Source: Erwinia sp.
Lineage (GTDB): Bacteria > Pseudomonadota > Gammaproteobacteria > Enterobacterales > Enterobacteriaceae
Assembly (NCBI GenBank): GCA_003512805.1
Contig: DOOK01000075.1
Location: 1 to 5,918 of the forward strand
Direction of reading: 5' to 3'
Length of the DNA: 5,918 bases
Part shown: in pieces, positions 1 through 5,918 of the stretch
Layout of the letters: every line of letters begins with the position of its first letter
Numbering within the stretch: the stretch's first letter is position 1
The notes under the pieces: model-generated
Told to the model about the DNA's origin: nothing
The model's input: only the letters and a program-made list of their open reading frames with translations
The model's database searches: none
Program-made: the position numbers and the translations under genes

Positions 1-1462
1 CGAGTTTTATCTGCGTCACCGTACCGGCGATCTGATCGCCCGCGCCACCAATGATGTGGATCGCGTGGTATTTGCTGCCGGAGAAGGCGTGCTGACGCTG
101 GTGGATTCGCTGGTCATGGGGTTGGCCGTCCTGGCCGTGATGAGCACGCAAATTAGCTGGCAGCTGACCCTGCTGGCACTGTTGCCGATGCCGGTCATGG
201 CGATAGTGATCAAACGCTATGGCGACCAGCTGCATCACCGCTTTAAAGATGCTCAGGCCGCTTTTTCGTCGCTTAACGACAGAACTCAGGAAAGCCTGAC
301 CAGTATTCGTATGATTAAAGCTTTCGGGCTGGAAGATCATCAGTCGGGCCAGTTCGCCGAGATTGCCCGCGATACCGGGCAAAAAAACCTGCGCGTGGCG
401 CGTATCGACGCCCGCTTCGATCCCACTATCTATATCGCTATCGGGCTGTCTAACCTGCTGGCGATAGGCGGGGGCAGCTGGCTGGTCTGGCACGGCCAGA
501 TGACGCTGGGCCAGCTGACCAGCTTTGTGATGTATCTTGGCCTGATGATCTGGCCAATGCTGGCGCTGGCCTGGATGTTCAATATTGTCGAGCGTGGCAG
601 CGCGGCCTGGAGCCGTATCCGTACGCTGCTGGCCGAAGCGCCGGCCGTTGAGGATGGCAACAAAACGCTGCCGGAAGATCGCGGCCAGCTGCAAATTGCC
701 ATTCGGGAATTTTGCTATCCTGGCGCGCAACAGCCCTCGCTGCGTCACATTAACGCTAACCTTAAACCTGGCCAGATGCTGGGGCTTTGTGGGCCGACAG
801 GGGCCGGGAAAAGCACGCTACTAAGCCTGATCCAACGGCACTTTGACATTGCGCAGGGCGATATTCGCTATCACGGCATCCCGCTGCCTCAGCTGCGGCT
901 GGACAGCTGGCGTAGCCGCATGGCGGTGGTCAGCCAAACGCCGTTCCTTTTTTCCGATACCATCGCCAACAATATTGCGCTGGGTCGGCCTACGGCGCAG
1001 CAAAGCGATATTGAGCGCGCCGCAAGACTGGCCAGCGTCCATGAAGATATTTTGCGGCTGCCTCAGGGCTACGATACCGAAGTCGGCGAGCGTGGCGTCA
1101 TGCTTTCCGGCGGCCAAAAGCAGCGAATATCTATTGCCAGAGCATTATTGCTGAACGCGGAAATCCTGATTCTGGACGATGCCCTCTCGGCAGTTGATGG
1201 CCGTACCGAGCATCAGATCCTGCATAATTTAAGAAAATGGGGGGCAGGAAGAACTGTGATTATTAGCGCACACCGGTTGTCCGCCCTGACAGAAGCCAGC
1301 GAAATTCTGGTGATGCAGCACGGCACGATCGCCCAGCGTGGACAGCATGAAGCGCTGATTGCTCAGAGCGGCTGGTATCAGGATATGTATCGTTATCAGC
1401 AGCTGGAAGCGGCACTGGACGAGGAAGAAATCTCAAAAGGGGTGCCAAATGGCGAAGCTTAA
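1..1462 (+). CDS. mdlA: MdlA, ABC exporter half-transporter (5' end outside window)
   Basis: One subunit of the inner-membrane heterodimeric ABC exporter MdlAB (multidrug-resistance-like; physiological substrate not established). The frame is open from base 2, giving 486 visible residues; about 105 N-terminal residues, including the first membrane helices, lie upstream. The fragment begins in the membrane domain at [20 protein letters not shown] and continues through hydrophobic helices to about fragment residue 200. The ATPase domain follows: Walker [10 protein letters not shown] (fragment 264-272, bases 791-817), Q-loop Gln 312 in SQTPF, signature LSGGQ 368-372, Walker B ILILDD with Asp 393 where most ABC proteins have the catalytic Glu, and H-loop His 424 in SAHRLSA. 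The Asp is also present in E. coli MdlA as I recall it, so it is a family trait and not damage. The TAA stop overlaps the start of mdlB by 14 bases, implying co-transcription and translational coupling. The promoter is outside the window. Identity is very secure. Confidence 0.96.
   Translation, partial: EFYLRHRTGDLIARATNDVDRVVFAAGEGVLTLVDSLVMGLAVLAVMSTQISWQLTLLALLPMPVMAIVIKRYGDQLHHRFKDAQAAFSSLNDRTQESLTSIRMIKAFGLEDHQSGQFAEIARDTGQKNLRVARIDARFDPTIYIAIGLSNLLAIGGGSWLVWHGQMTLGQLTSFVMYLGLMIWPMLALAWMFNIVERGSAAWSRIRTLLAEAPAVEDGNKTLPEDRGQLQIAIREFCYPGAQQPSLRHINANLKPGQMLGLCGPTGAGKSTLLSLIQRHFDIAQGDIRYHGIPLPQLRLDSWRSRMAVVSQTPFLFSDTIANNIALGRPTAQQSDIERAARLASVHEDILRLPQGYDTEVGERGVMLSGGQKQRISIARALLLNAEILILDDALSAVDGRTEHQILHNLRKWGAGRTVIISAHRLSALTEASEILVMQHGTIAQRGQHEALIAQSGWYQDMYRYQQLEAALDEEEISKGVPNGEA
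1437..1442 (+). promoter_or_regulatory. Ribosome binding site of mdlB inside mdlA
   Basis: AAGGGG lies six bases before the ATG at 1449, inside the last codons of mdlA. It decides the mdlB start: the frame is open upstream to at least 1359, but that extension only reads mdlA sequence in another frame, whereas the 1449 ATG gives [15 protein letters not shown], matching the E. coli MdlB N-terminus in position and sequence. Confidence 0.8.
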
Positions 1463-3203
1463 TCAGCTCTGGCCTACGCTAAAGCGCCTGCTGAGCTACG
1501 GTTCGCCGTGGCGAAAATCACTTGGCCTGGCGATAGTGCTGCTGTGGATAGCGGCGGTGGCGGAAGTGCTTGGCCCGATCCTGGTCAGCTACTTTATCGA
1601 TAATATGGTGGCAAAGCATTCCATGCCGCTGGGGCTGGTCACCGGGCTGGCGGTCAGCTTTATCCTGCTGCAAATCCTGGCCGCAGCGCTGCATTACTGG
1701 CAGTCGCTGCTGTTTAACGAAGCGGCGGTGGGCGTAGTGCAGCGGCTGCGTACGGATGTGATGGATGCCGCGTTGCGCCAGCCGCTCAGCGCTTTTGACA
1801 CTCAGCCTGTCGGTCAAATTATTTCGCGCGTGACTAACGACACCGAAGTCGTACGCGATCTTTACGTCACGGTGGTCGCTACGGTACTGCGTAGCGCGGC
1901 GCTGATTGGCGCGATGCTGGTGGCGATGTTTAGCCTCGACTGGCGAATGGCGCTGGTGGCAATAATGATTTTTCCGGCCGTGTTGACCGTGATGCTGATT
2001 TACCAACGCTACAGCACGCCTATTGTACGTCGGGTGCGTAGCTATCTGGCCGACATTAATAACGGTTTTAATGAAGTGATCAGCGGCATGAGCGTGATCC
2101 AACAGTTCCGCCAGCAGGCACGTTTTGGTGAGCGGATGAGTGAAGCGAGCCGCTCCCATTATCTGGCAAGAATGGAAACCCTACGGCTGGACGGTTTTCT
2201 GCTCAGGCCGTTACTCAGCCTGTTTTCCGCGTTGATTCTGTGTGGATTGATGCTGCTGTTCGGCTTCTCCTCCAACGGCAGCTTTGAAGTCGGCGTCCTT
2301 TACGCCTTTATTAATTATCTCGGCAGGCTGAACGAGCCGTTAATTGAGTTAACGACACAGCAGTCAATGCTGCAACAGGCGGTCGTTGCTGGCGAGCGTA
2401 TTTTTGAACTGATGGACGCGCCGCGTCAGCACTATGGTAAAGATAGCCGACCGCTTGCCTCCGGGCAGATTGAGGTCAAAGCACTGAGTTTTGCCTACCG
2501 CGACGATCGCAACGTGCTTAACGACATTAACCTCAGCGTGCCTTCACGGAGTTTTGTAGCGCTGGTCGGCCATACCGGCAGCGGGAAAAGCACGCTTGCC
2601 AATTTGTTAATGGGCTATTACCCGGTACGGCAGGGTGAAATTCGTCTGGACGGCAGGCAGCTGACTGAACTTAGCCACGACGTCCTGCGCGAAGGCGTGG
2701 CAATGGTGCAGCAGGATCCGGTGGTGCTGGCCGACACCTTTTTCGCTAACGTGGCGCTGGGCCGCTCTGTAAGCGAAGAGGCGGTATGGCAGGCGTTGGA
2801 AACCGTGCAGCTTGCCGATCTGGCTCGCTCGCTTTCTGACGGCATCTATACGCGGCTGGGGGAACAGGGAAACAATCTTTCGGTCGGTCAGAAGCAGCTA
2901 CTGGCCATGGCGCGCGTGCTGGTTGCTTCACCGCAAATTCTGATCCTGGACGAGGCGACGGCCAATATTGATTCAGGAACGGAACAGGCGATCCAGAAAG
3001 CGTTAAAAGCGGTTCGAAAGCAAACCACGTTGGTGGTTATCGCTCACCGACTTTCTACCATTGTCGAGGCGGACACCATTATGGTGCTGCACAGAGGCCA
3101 TGCCGTAGAGCAGGGTGGGCATCAGCAGCTGCTGGCGAAACAGGGCCGCTACTGGCAGATGTATCAGCTGCAGCTGGCGGGTGAGGAGCTGGAAGAGGCC
3201 TGA
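1449..3203 (+). CDS. mdlB: MdlB, ABC exporter half-transporter
   Basis: Partner subunit of MdlA in the inner-membrane heterodimeric exporter. The product is 584 residues, close to the 593 of E. coli MdlB. Residues 1-320 form a six-helix type-I exporter membrane domain, with [14 protein letters not shown] as the cytoplasmic coupling-helix region. The ATPase domain follows: Walker [10 protein letters not shown] (374-382), Q-loop Gln 422 in QQDP, signature LSVGQ (477-481) in place of LSGGQ, Walker B LILDEA with Asp 501 and catalytic Glu 502, and H-loop His 533 in AHRLST. The degenerate signature pairs across the dimer with the Asp-containing Walker B of MdlA, so one of the two ATP sites should be weak or non-hydrolytic while the other is complete. 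The start is set by the ribosome binding site at 1437-1442. The gene ends with TGA and is followed by an intrinsic terminator about 70 bases downstream, closing the mdlAB operon before the nitrogen-regulated glnK. Confidence 0.97.
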   Translation: MAKLNQLWPTLKRLLSYGSPWRKSLGLAIVLLWIAAVAEVLGPILVSYFIDNMVAKHSMPLGLVTGLAVSFILLQILAAALHYWQSLLFNEAAVGVVQRLRTDVMDAALRQPLSAFDTQPVGQIISRVTNDTEVVRDLYVTVVATVLRSAALIGAMLVAMFSLDWRMALVAIMIFPAVLTVMLIYQRYSTPIVRRVRSYLADINNGFNEVISGMSVIQQFRQQARFGERMSEASRSHYLARMETLRLDGFLLRPLLSLFSALILCGLMLLFGFSSNGSFEVGVLYAFINYLGRLNEPLIELTTQQSMLQQAVVAGERIFELMDAPRQHYGKDSRPLASGQIEVKALSFAYRDDRNVLNDINLSVPSRSFVALVGHTGSGKSTLANLLMGYYPVRQGEIRLDGRQLTELSHDVLREGVAMVQQDPVVLADTFFANVALGRSVSEEAVWQALETVQLADLARSLSDGIYTRLGEQGNNLSVGQKQLLAMARVLVASPQILILDEATANIDSGTEQAIQKALKAVRKQTTLVVIAHRLSTIVEADTIMVLHRGHAVEQGGHQQLLAKQGRYWQMYQLQLAGEELEEA

Positions 3204-3212
3204 CCGTTACGC

Positions 3213-3229
3213 TGCACTAAAAGCAGGCA
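3213..3229 (+). promoter_or_regulatory. Possible NtrC binding site, distal
   Basis: TGCACTAAAAGCAGGCA matches the NtrC consensus TGCACCAAAATGGTGCA at 12 of 17 positions, with an intact left half (TGCAC) and A-rich spacer but a damaged right half (only the terminal GCA fits). Its centre is about 192 bases before the predicted glnK transcription start. NtrC enhancers can act at such distances. On its own this site is weak; its position upstream of a sigma-54 promoter supports it. Confidence 0.4.
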
Positions 3230-3253
3230 GCCACGCCGGTAAAACGGCCGCAA

Positions 3254-3270
3254 TGCACGGTTTCGACGCA
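3254..3270 (+). promoter_or_regulatory. Possible NtrC binding site, weak
   Basis: TGCACGGTTTCGACGCA has the outer TGCAC and GCA of the 17-base NtrC dyad at the right spacing, but the spacer is not A-rich and the inner right half is wrong. The centre is 41 bases from the distal candidate and 20 from the next one, near whole numbers of helix turns. Low confidence; it may be chance. Confidence 0.22.
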
Positions 3271-3271
3271 T

Positions 3272-3300
3272 AACGCACCCTGATGGTGCGTTTTCTTTTT
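3272..3300 (+). terminator. Intrinsic terminator of the mdlAB operon
   Basis: AACGCACC (3272-3279) pairs perfectly with GGTGCGTT (3285-3292) around a five-base loop CTGAT, and is followed by a run TTTTCTTTTT from 3291. This is a textbook rho-independent terminator and separates mdlAB transcription from the glnK promoter downstream. The stem also reads as an NtrC-type dyad (see separate entry). Confidence 0.88.
3274..3290. promoter_or_regulatory. Best NtrC-like dyad, coincident with the terminator stem
   Basis: CGCACCCTGATGGTGCG is a 17-base dyad with the core GCACC-N5-GGTGC of the NtrC consensus intact; only the outermost T/A pair is C/G. Its centre is about 131 bases upstream of the predicted glnK start, within the normal range for NtrC enhancers. 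Because the same bases form the mdlB terminator hairpin, the dyad symmetry could be explained by termination alone; the specific GCACC/GGTGC sequence is what suggests NtrC. Confidence 0.5.
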
Positions 3301-3332
3301 CCCTCTATGCTTAACGTAACCATCAAGTCGTC

Positions 3333-3365
3333 AGGCGTGCGCCTTCTCCGCCCACGCGCCTTTTT
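3333..3365 (+). terminator. Weak second terminator-like hairpin
   Basis: AGGCGTG (3333-3339) can pair with CGCGCCT (3355-3361), seven pairs with one G-T wobble, around a 15-base loop, followed by TTTT. The long loop makes it weak. It may back up the mdlB terminator or be chance in a GC-rich stretch. Confidence 0.2.
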
Positions 3366-3386
3366 AATACGCGCGTTTCTTATTTA

Positions 3387-3402
3387 TGGCACAGCCTTTG
3401 CT
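3387..3402 (+). promoter_or_regulatory. Sigma-54 promoter of glnK-amtB
   Basis: TGGCACAGCCTTTGCT matches the sigma-54 (RpoN) consensus TGGCAC-N5-TTGCW exactly, with the invariant GG at 3388-3389 and GC at 3400-3401. Transcription should start near 3413, giving a leader of about 40 bases before the glnK ATG. Sigma-54 promoters need an ATP-driven activator; for glnK in enterobacteria this is phosphorylated NtrC, which makes the operon strongly induced by nitrogen starvation. The match is better than most natural sigma-54 promoters. Confidence 0.93.
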
Positions 3403-3440
3403 TTGGTTAACGTAGGGCGGAATCACCGTTTTCTTTAGCT

Positions 3441-3447
3441 GGAGGGG
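3441..3447 (+). promoter_or_regulatory. Strong ribosome binding site of glnK
   Basis: GGAGGGG lies five bases before the ATG at 3453, a near-ideal Shine-Dalgarno sequence that fits the high GlnK level needed to match AmtB trimers. Confidence 0.85.
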
Positions 3448-3452
3448 ATCGT

Positions 3453-3791
3453 ATGAAGCTGGTTACCGTGGTCATCAAACCGTTTAAATTGGAAGACGTG
3501 CGCGAGGCGCTTTCTGCCATTGGCATTCAGGGCCTGACCGTGACCGAGGTCAAGGGGTTTGGTCGCCAGAAAGGCCACGCCGAACTTTATCGCGGCGCTG
3601 AATACAGCGTGAACTTCCTGCCAAAAGTCAAAATCGACGTTGCCATAGCGGACGACCAGCTGGACGAAGTCGTCGACGTTATCAGCAAGGCTGCCTACAC
3701 CGGCAAAATTGGCGACGGCAAGATTTTTGTCGCCGAACTGCAGCGGGTTATCCGTATTCGCACCGGCGAAGCGGATGAAGCCGCACTCTGA
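3453..3791 (+). CDS. glnK: GlnK, PII nitrogen-signalling protein
   Basis: Trimeric cytoplasmic PII protein of 112 residues, the standard length. It senses 2-oxoglutarate and ATP/ADP, is uridylylated by GlnD under nitrogen limitation, and when de-uridylylated inserts its T-loops into the AmtB channel to block ammonium entry. The T-loop uridylylation motif YRGAEY (46-51) with target Tyr 51 is intact, and the C-terminal PII signature TGKIGDGKIFV (83-93) with Lys 90 is present. Assignment to GlnK and not GlnB rests on Asn 54 (GlnB has Asp), VAIADDQLDEV in place of the GlnB version, the C-terminus TGEADEAAL, and linkage to amtB. It is preceded by a sigma-54 promoter and followed after 36 bases by amtB. 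The protein is nearly identical to E. coli GlnK, with only a handful of conservative changes, so it looks fully functional even though its partner gene is interrupted. Confidence 0.98.
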   Translation: MKLVTVVIKPFKLEDVREALSAIGIQGLTVTEVKGFGRQKGHAELYRGAEYSVNFLPKVKIDVAIADDQLDEVVDVISKAAYTGKIGDGKIFVAELQRVIRIRTGEADEAAL

Positions 3792-3827
3792 ATTTCGGGG
3801 CTAAGAATCGTGATGGGATGGGATAAA

Positions 3828-3893
3828 ATGAGAAAAACAACGCTGTTCGGCCTCGCCAGCTTCAGCCTGCTGCCGTCACTTGCGCTGGCGGCT
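3828..3893 (+). other. AmtB signal peptide
   Basis: Basic start (MRK), hydrophobic core and small residues at the end. E. coli AmtB is unusual among cytoplasmic-membrane proteins in having a cleaved signal peptide. By alignment cleavage would follow Ala 22; the AxA rule would also allow cleavage after Ala 21 (ALA-A), so the exact site is uncertain by one residue. Confidence 0.75.
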
Positions 3894-5114
3894 TCGCCAG
3901 CCGTGGCGGATAAAGCTGATAACGCCTTTATGATGATTTGCACCGCGCTGGTGCTGTTTATGACGCTCCCCGGCATTGCTCTTTTCTACGGCGGCCTGCT
4001 CCGGGCCAAAAACGTGCTTTCCATGATGACTCAGGTTTCCGTCACCTTTGCCATGGTGTGCGTCATCTGGATGCTTTATGGCTACTCGCTGGCCTTCAGT
4101 ACGGGCAACGCTTTCTTTGGTGACTTCAGCATGGCGATGTTAAAAAACATTCAGCTGACGGCGCTGGTGGGCACTATCTACCAATATATTCACGTTTCGT
4201 TCCAGGCTTCTTTCGCCTGTATTACCGTTGGCCTGATTGTTGGCGCGCTGGCTGAACGTATCCGTTTTTCTGCGGTGCTGATCTTTGTGGCTATCTGGGT
4301 CACCTTTTCCTATCTGCCCATTGCACATATGGTCTGGTCAGGTGGGCTGCTGGCGCAGGATGGCGCGCTCGATTTTGCCGGCGGCACCGTCGTGCATATC
4401 AATGCAGCGGTTGCCGGATTGGTCGGGGCTTATCTGGTTGGCAAGCGTGCAGGTTTTGGCAAAGAAGCGTTCAAGCCGCATAACCTGCCGATGGTCTTTA
4501 CCGGTACGGCCATTCTCTATGTCGGCTGGTTCGGCTTCAATGCCGGCTCTGCCAGTGCCGCTAATGAAATCGCAGCGCTGGCCTTCCTGAATACCGTTAT
4601 GGCCACGGCGGGCGCGATGCTGAGCTGGACATTCGGCGAGTGGGCGCTGCGCGGCAAACCGTCTCTGTTAGGCGTATGTTCCGGCGCCATTGCGGGTCTG
4701 GTAGCGATTACGCCAGCCTGTGGCTACGTTGGCGTAGGTGGCGCGTTGGTTATCGGTATTATGGGCGGGCTTGCGGGCTTGTGGGGTGTTACGGTCCTGA
4801 AAAGATGACTGCGTGGTGACGATCCGAGCGATGTATTCGGCGTGCACGGCGTGTGCGGTATCCTGGGCTGTATTCTGACGGGGGTTTTTGCTTCTTCTTC
4901 ACTCGGTGGGGTAGGTTACGCTTCAGGCGTAACGATGGGGCATCAGATTTGGGTACAGCTCTACAGCGTGGGTATTACGGTAGTCTGGACCGGCGTAGTC
5001 GCTTTTATCGCGTTTAAGGTAGCGGATATGACGGTAGGCCTGCGCGTGCCCGAAGATCATGAGCGCGAAGGCCTGGATGTTAACAGCCACGGCGAAAACG
5101 CCTATAACCAGTAA
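3828..5114 (+). pseudogene. amtB: amtB, ammonium channel, interrupted by an in-frame TGA
   Basis: Inner-membrane trimeric ammonia/ammonium channel of the Amt/Rh family. Read through one TGA, the frame has 428 codons before the stop, exactly the E. coli length. The ATG at 3828 gives a Sec signal peptide MRKTTLFGLASFSLLPSLAL-AA, aligned with the 22-residue E. coli one; GTG 3810 and ATG 3813 are in frame but would add an acidic n-region. In E. coli mature numbering (offset 22) the visible pore residues are Phe107, Trp148, Asp160, His168, Phe215 and Ser219. A TGA at 4806-4808 (codon 327, mature 305) follows LKR in the cytoplasmic loop between helices 9 and 10. Beyond it the same frame continues LRGDDPSDVFGVHGVCG with His318, helices 10-11 and the conserved tail ending VNSHGENAYNQ. 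The truncated 326-residue product lacks His318 and the GlnK-contacting tail and is unlikely to work. Alternatives are a sequencing error, a recent nonsense mutation, or UGA readthrough. No ribosome binding site supports separate translation of the 3' part. Confidence 0.85.
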
Positions 5115-5147
5115 GAGCATAAACGGCTCGCCTGAGTTGTTCTGAAT

Positions 5148-5176
5148 AAAGAACCCCGCAGCGTGCGGGGTTCTTT
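5148..5176. terminator. Bidirectional terminator between amtB and tesB
   Basis: AAAGAACCCCGCA (5148-5160) and TGCGGGGTTCTTT (5164-5176) are perfect complements, a 13-bp stem with a three-base loop GCG. The A-rich left arm and T-rich right arm supply a U-rich tail in both directions, as expected between convergent genes. It ends glnK-amtB transcripts from the left and tesB transcripts from the right; the tesB stop is only a few bases away at 5180-5182. Confidence 0.92.
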
Positions 5177-5179
5177 ACG

Positions 5180-5918
5180 CTACTGACGCAGGCGCATCAC
5201 GCCTTCCTGCACCGTCGAAGCGACCAGTACCCCATCCTCAGTAAAAAATTCACCGCGCACAAAGCCTCTGGCGCTGGACGCTGAAGTACTCTCCACGCTG
5301 TAAAGCAGCCATTGATTCAGGTCGAAGGGGCGGTGAAACCACATCGAGTGATCGATAGTGGCTACCTGCATTCCCGGTTCAAGAAATCCTTTTCCATGCG
5401 GCTGCAGGGCAACCGGCAAGAAGTTAAAGTCGGAGGCATAGCCCAGCAGATATTGATGGATGCGCCGGTCATCCGGCATGGGGCCATTGGCGCGTAGCCA
5501 GACATGACGCACCGGCTCATCAACATGCCCCTTTAACGGGTTATGGAATTTAACCGGGCGGATTTCAAAAGGTTTTTCCGACAGGAACTTTTCGCGGGCC
5601 TTTTCAGGAATAAAATGCGAAAGCTGTTTAGCGATTTCGCTTTCGGTCGTCAGCGCCTCCGGCCCGGGGACGTCAGGCATCGGTTTCTGGTGCTCAAAGC
5701 CCGTTTCGGGCGCCTGGAAAGAGGCGGTCATATAGAAAATAGGCTGGCCGTTCTGGATGGCGCTCACCCGGCGAGCGCTAAAGCTATGGCCATCGCGCAG
5801 GGTTTCCACATCGTAAATAATCGCTTTCTGACTGTCGCCAGGCCGCAGAAAGTAGCTGTGGAACGAATGGATAATGCGCTCCGCCGGTACCGTCTGCTTG
5901 GCCGCATACAGCGCCTGG
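5180..5918 (-). CDS. tesB: TesB, acyl-CoA thioesterase II (N-terminus outside window)
   Basis: Cytoplasmic double-hotdog enzyme that hydrolyses medium- and long-chain acyl-CoA to fatty acid and CoA. The frame stays open from the TAG at 5180-5182 to the window edge, giving 245 residues; by alignment the first visible residue (QALYAAK) is position 42 of the 286-residue E. coli protein, so about 41 residues are missing and the total length is normal. The three catalytic residues known from E. coli TesB are present: Asp204 in YASDFNFLP, Thr228 in ATIDHSMW and Gln278 in [19 protein letters not shown] in the first hotdog domain and [18 protein letters not shown] in the second are strongly conserved. 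An internal Met at 5809 is not the start, since conserved TesB sequence ([15 protein letters not shown]) continues upstream of it. The gene converges on amtB and shares its terminator. Its promoter is outside the window. Confidence 0.97.
   Translation of the reverse strand, partial: QALYAAKQTVPAERIIHSFHSYFLRPGDSQKAIIYDVETLRDGHSFSARRVSAIQNGQPIFYMTASFQAPETGFEHQKPMPDVPGPEALTTESEIAKQLSHFIPEKAREKFLSEKPFEIRPVKFHNPLKGHVDEPVRHVWLRANGPMPDDRRIHQYLLGYASDFNFLPVALQPHGKGFLEPGMQVATIDHSMWFHRPFDLNQWLLYSVESTSASSARGFVRGEFFTEDGVLVASTVQEGVMRLRQ

Noticed and set aside
1359..1448. Upstream extension of mdlB
   Set aside because: The added 30 residues are mdlA sequence in another frame; the ATG at 1449 has a good ribosome binding site and matches the known MdlB start.
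1518..2159. Long open frame on the minus strand inside mdlB
   Set aside because: It is rich in His, Gln and Arg with no recognisable domain, typical of the complement of a GC-rich coding frame, and it lies opposite a clearly conserved gene.
3235..3248. Small inverted repeat GCCG/CGGC downstream of mdlB
   Set aside because: Only four pairs around a six-base loop and no U-run after it; within chance expectation for this composition.
3321..3333. IHF-like site between the NtrC candidates and the sigma-54 promoter
   Set aside because: CATCAAGTCGTCA resembles the consensus WATCARNNNNTTR but misses two positions, and such partial matches are common by chance.
3415..3440. Riboswitch or attenuator in the glnK leader
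   Set aside because: The leader is only about 40 bases and offers only a three-to-four-pair stem (CGG/CCG); too small to support a regulatory RNA.
4806..4808. TGA read as selenocysteine, or a reassigned genetic code
   Set aside because: The family has no Cys/Sec at this site, I see no convincing selenocysteine-type hairpin just downstream, and mdlB and glnK use TGA as ordinary stops.
4800..4850. A frameshift as the cause of the amtB interruption
   Set aside because: The codons before and after the TGA are in the same phase and the total codon count equals that of E. coli AmtB, so no net insertion or deletion is needed.
4842..5114. A separate small gene encoding the AmtB C-terminal part
   Set aside because: The possible GTG start at 4842 has no ribosome binding site before it and lies inside a conserved AmtB motif; it is the 3' part of amtB.

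Overview
This window is a stretch of an Enterobacterales chromosome. The gene order mdlA-mdlB-glnK-amtB with convergent tesB is the one found in Escherichia coli, and every protein aligns closely to its E. coli counterpart from memory. The sequence differs enough throughout that it is not E. coli itself. An Erwinia/Pantoea-like enterobacterium is a reasonable guess, but the exact genus cannot be fixed by eye.

Bases 1-3203 hold the 3' part of mdlA and all of mdlB, overlapping by 14 bases. Together they encode the two halves of a heterodimeric ABC exporter. The ATPase motifs are complementary: MdlA has a good signature motif but an Asp in place of the catalytic Glu, while MdlB has the Glu but a degenerate signature. 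This is the pattern of an asymmetric exporter with one working and one degenerate ATP site.

Bases 3204-3452 are a 249-base intergenic control region. It contains the intrinsic terminator of mdlAB, up to three NtrC-like sites (the best of which is the terminator hairpin itself), a consensus-perfect sigma-54 promoter, and the strong ribosome binding site of glnK.

Bases 3453-5114 hold glnK (PII signalling protein) and amtB (ammonium channel), which are normally expressed together under nitrogen limitation so that GlnK can plug AmtB when ammonium returns. The most notable point of the window is that amtB carries an in-frame TGA at 4806-4808, codon 327 of 428. Reading resumes in the same frame and remains clearly AmtB-like to the natural stop at 5112-5114, so this is a substitution and not an indel. 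The truncated product would lack the last two membrane helices, one of the two pore histidines and the C-terminal tail contacted by GlnK.

Bases 5115-5179 hold a perfect 13-bp hairpin serving as a bidirectional terminator. Bases 5180-5918 (minus strand) hold most of tesB, acyl-CoA thioesterase II, cut off by the window edge.

I see no mobile element, CRISPR array, RNA gene or unknown multi-gene system here. The candidates for real interest are the interrupted amtB and the dual use of the mdlB terminator as a possible NtrC site.
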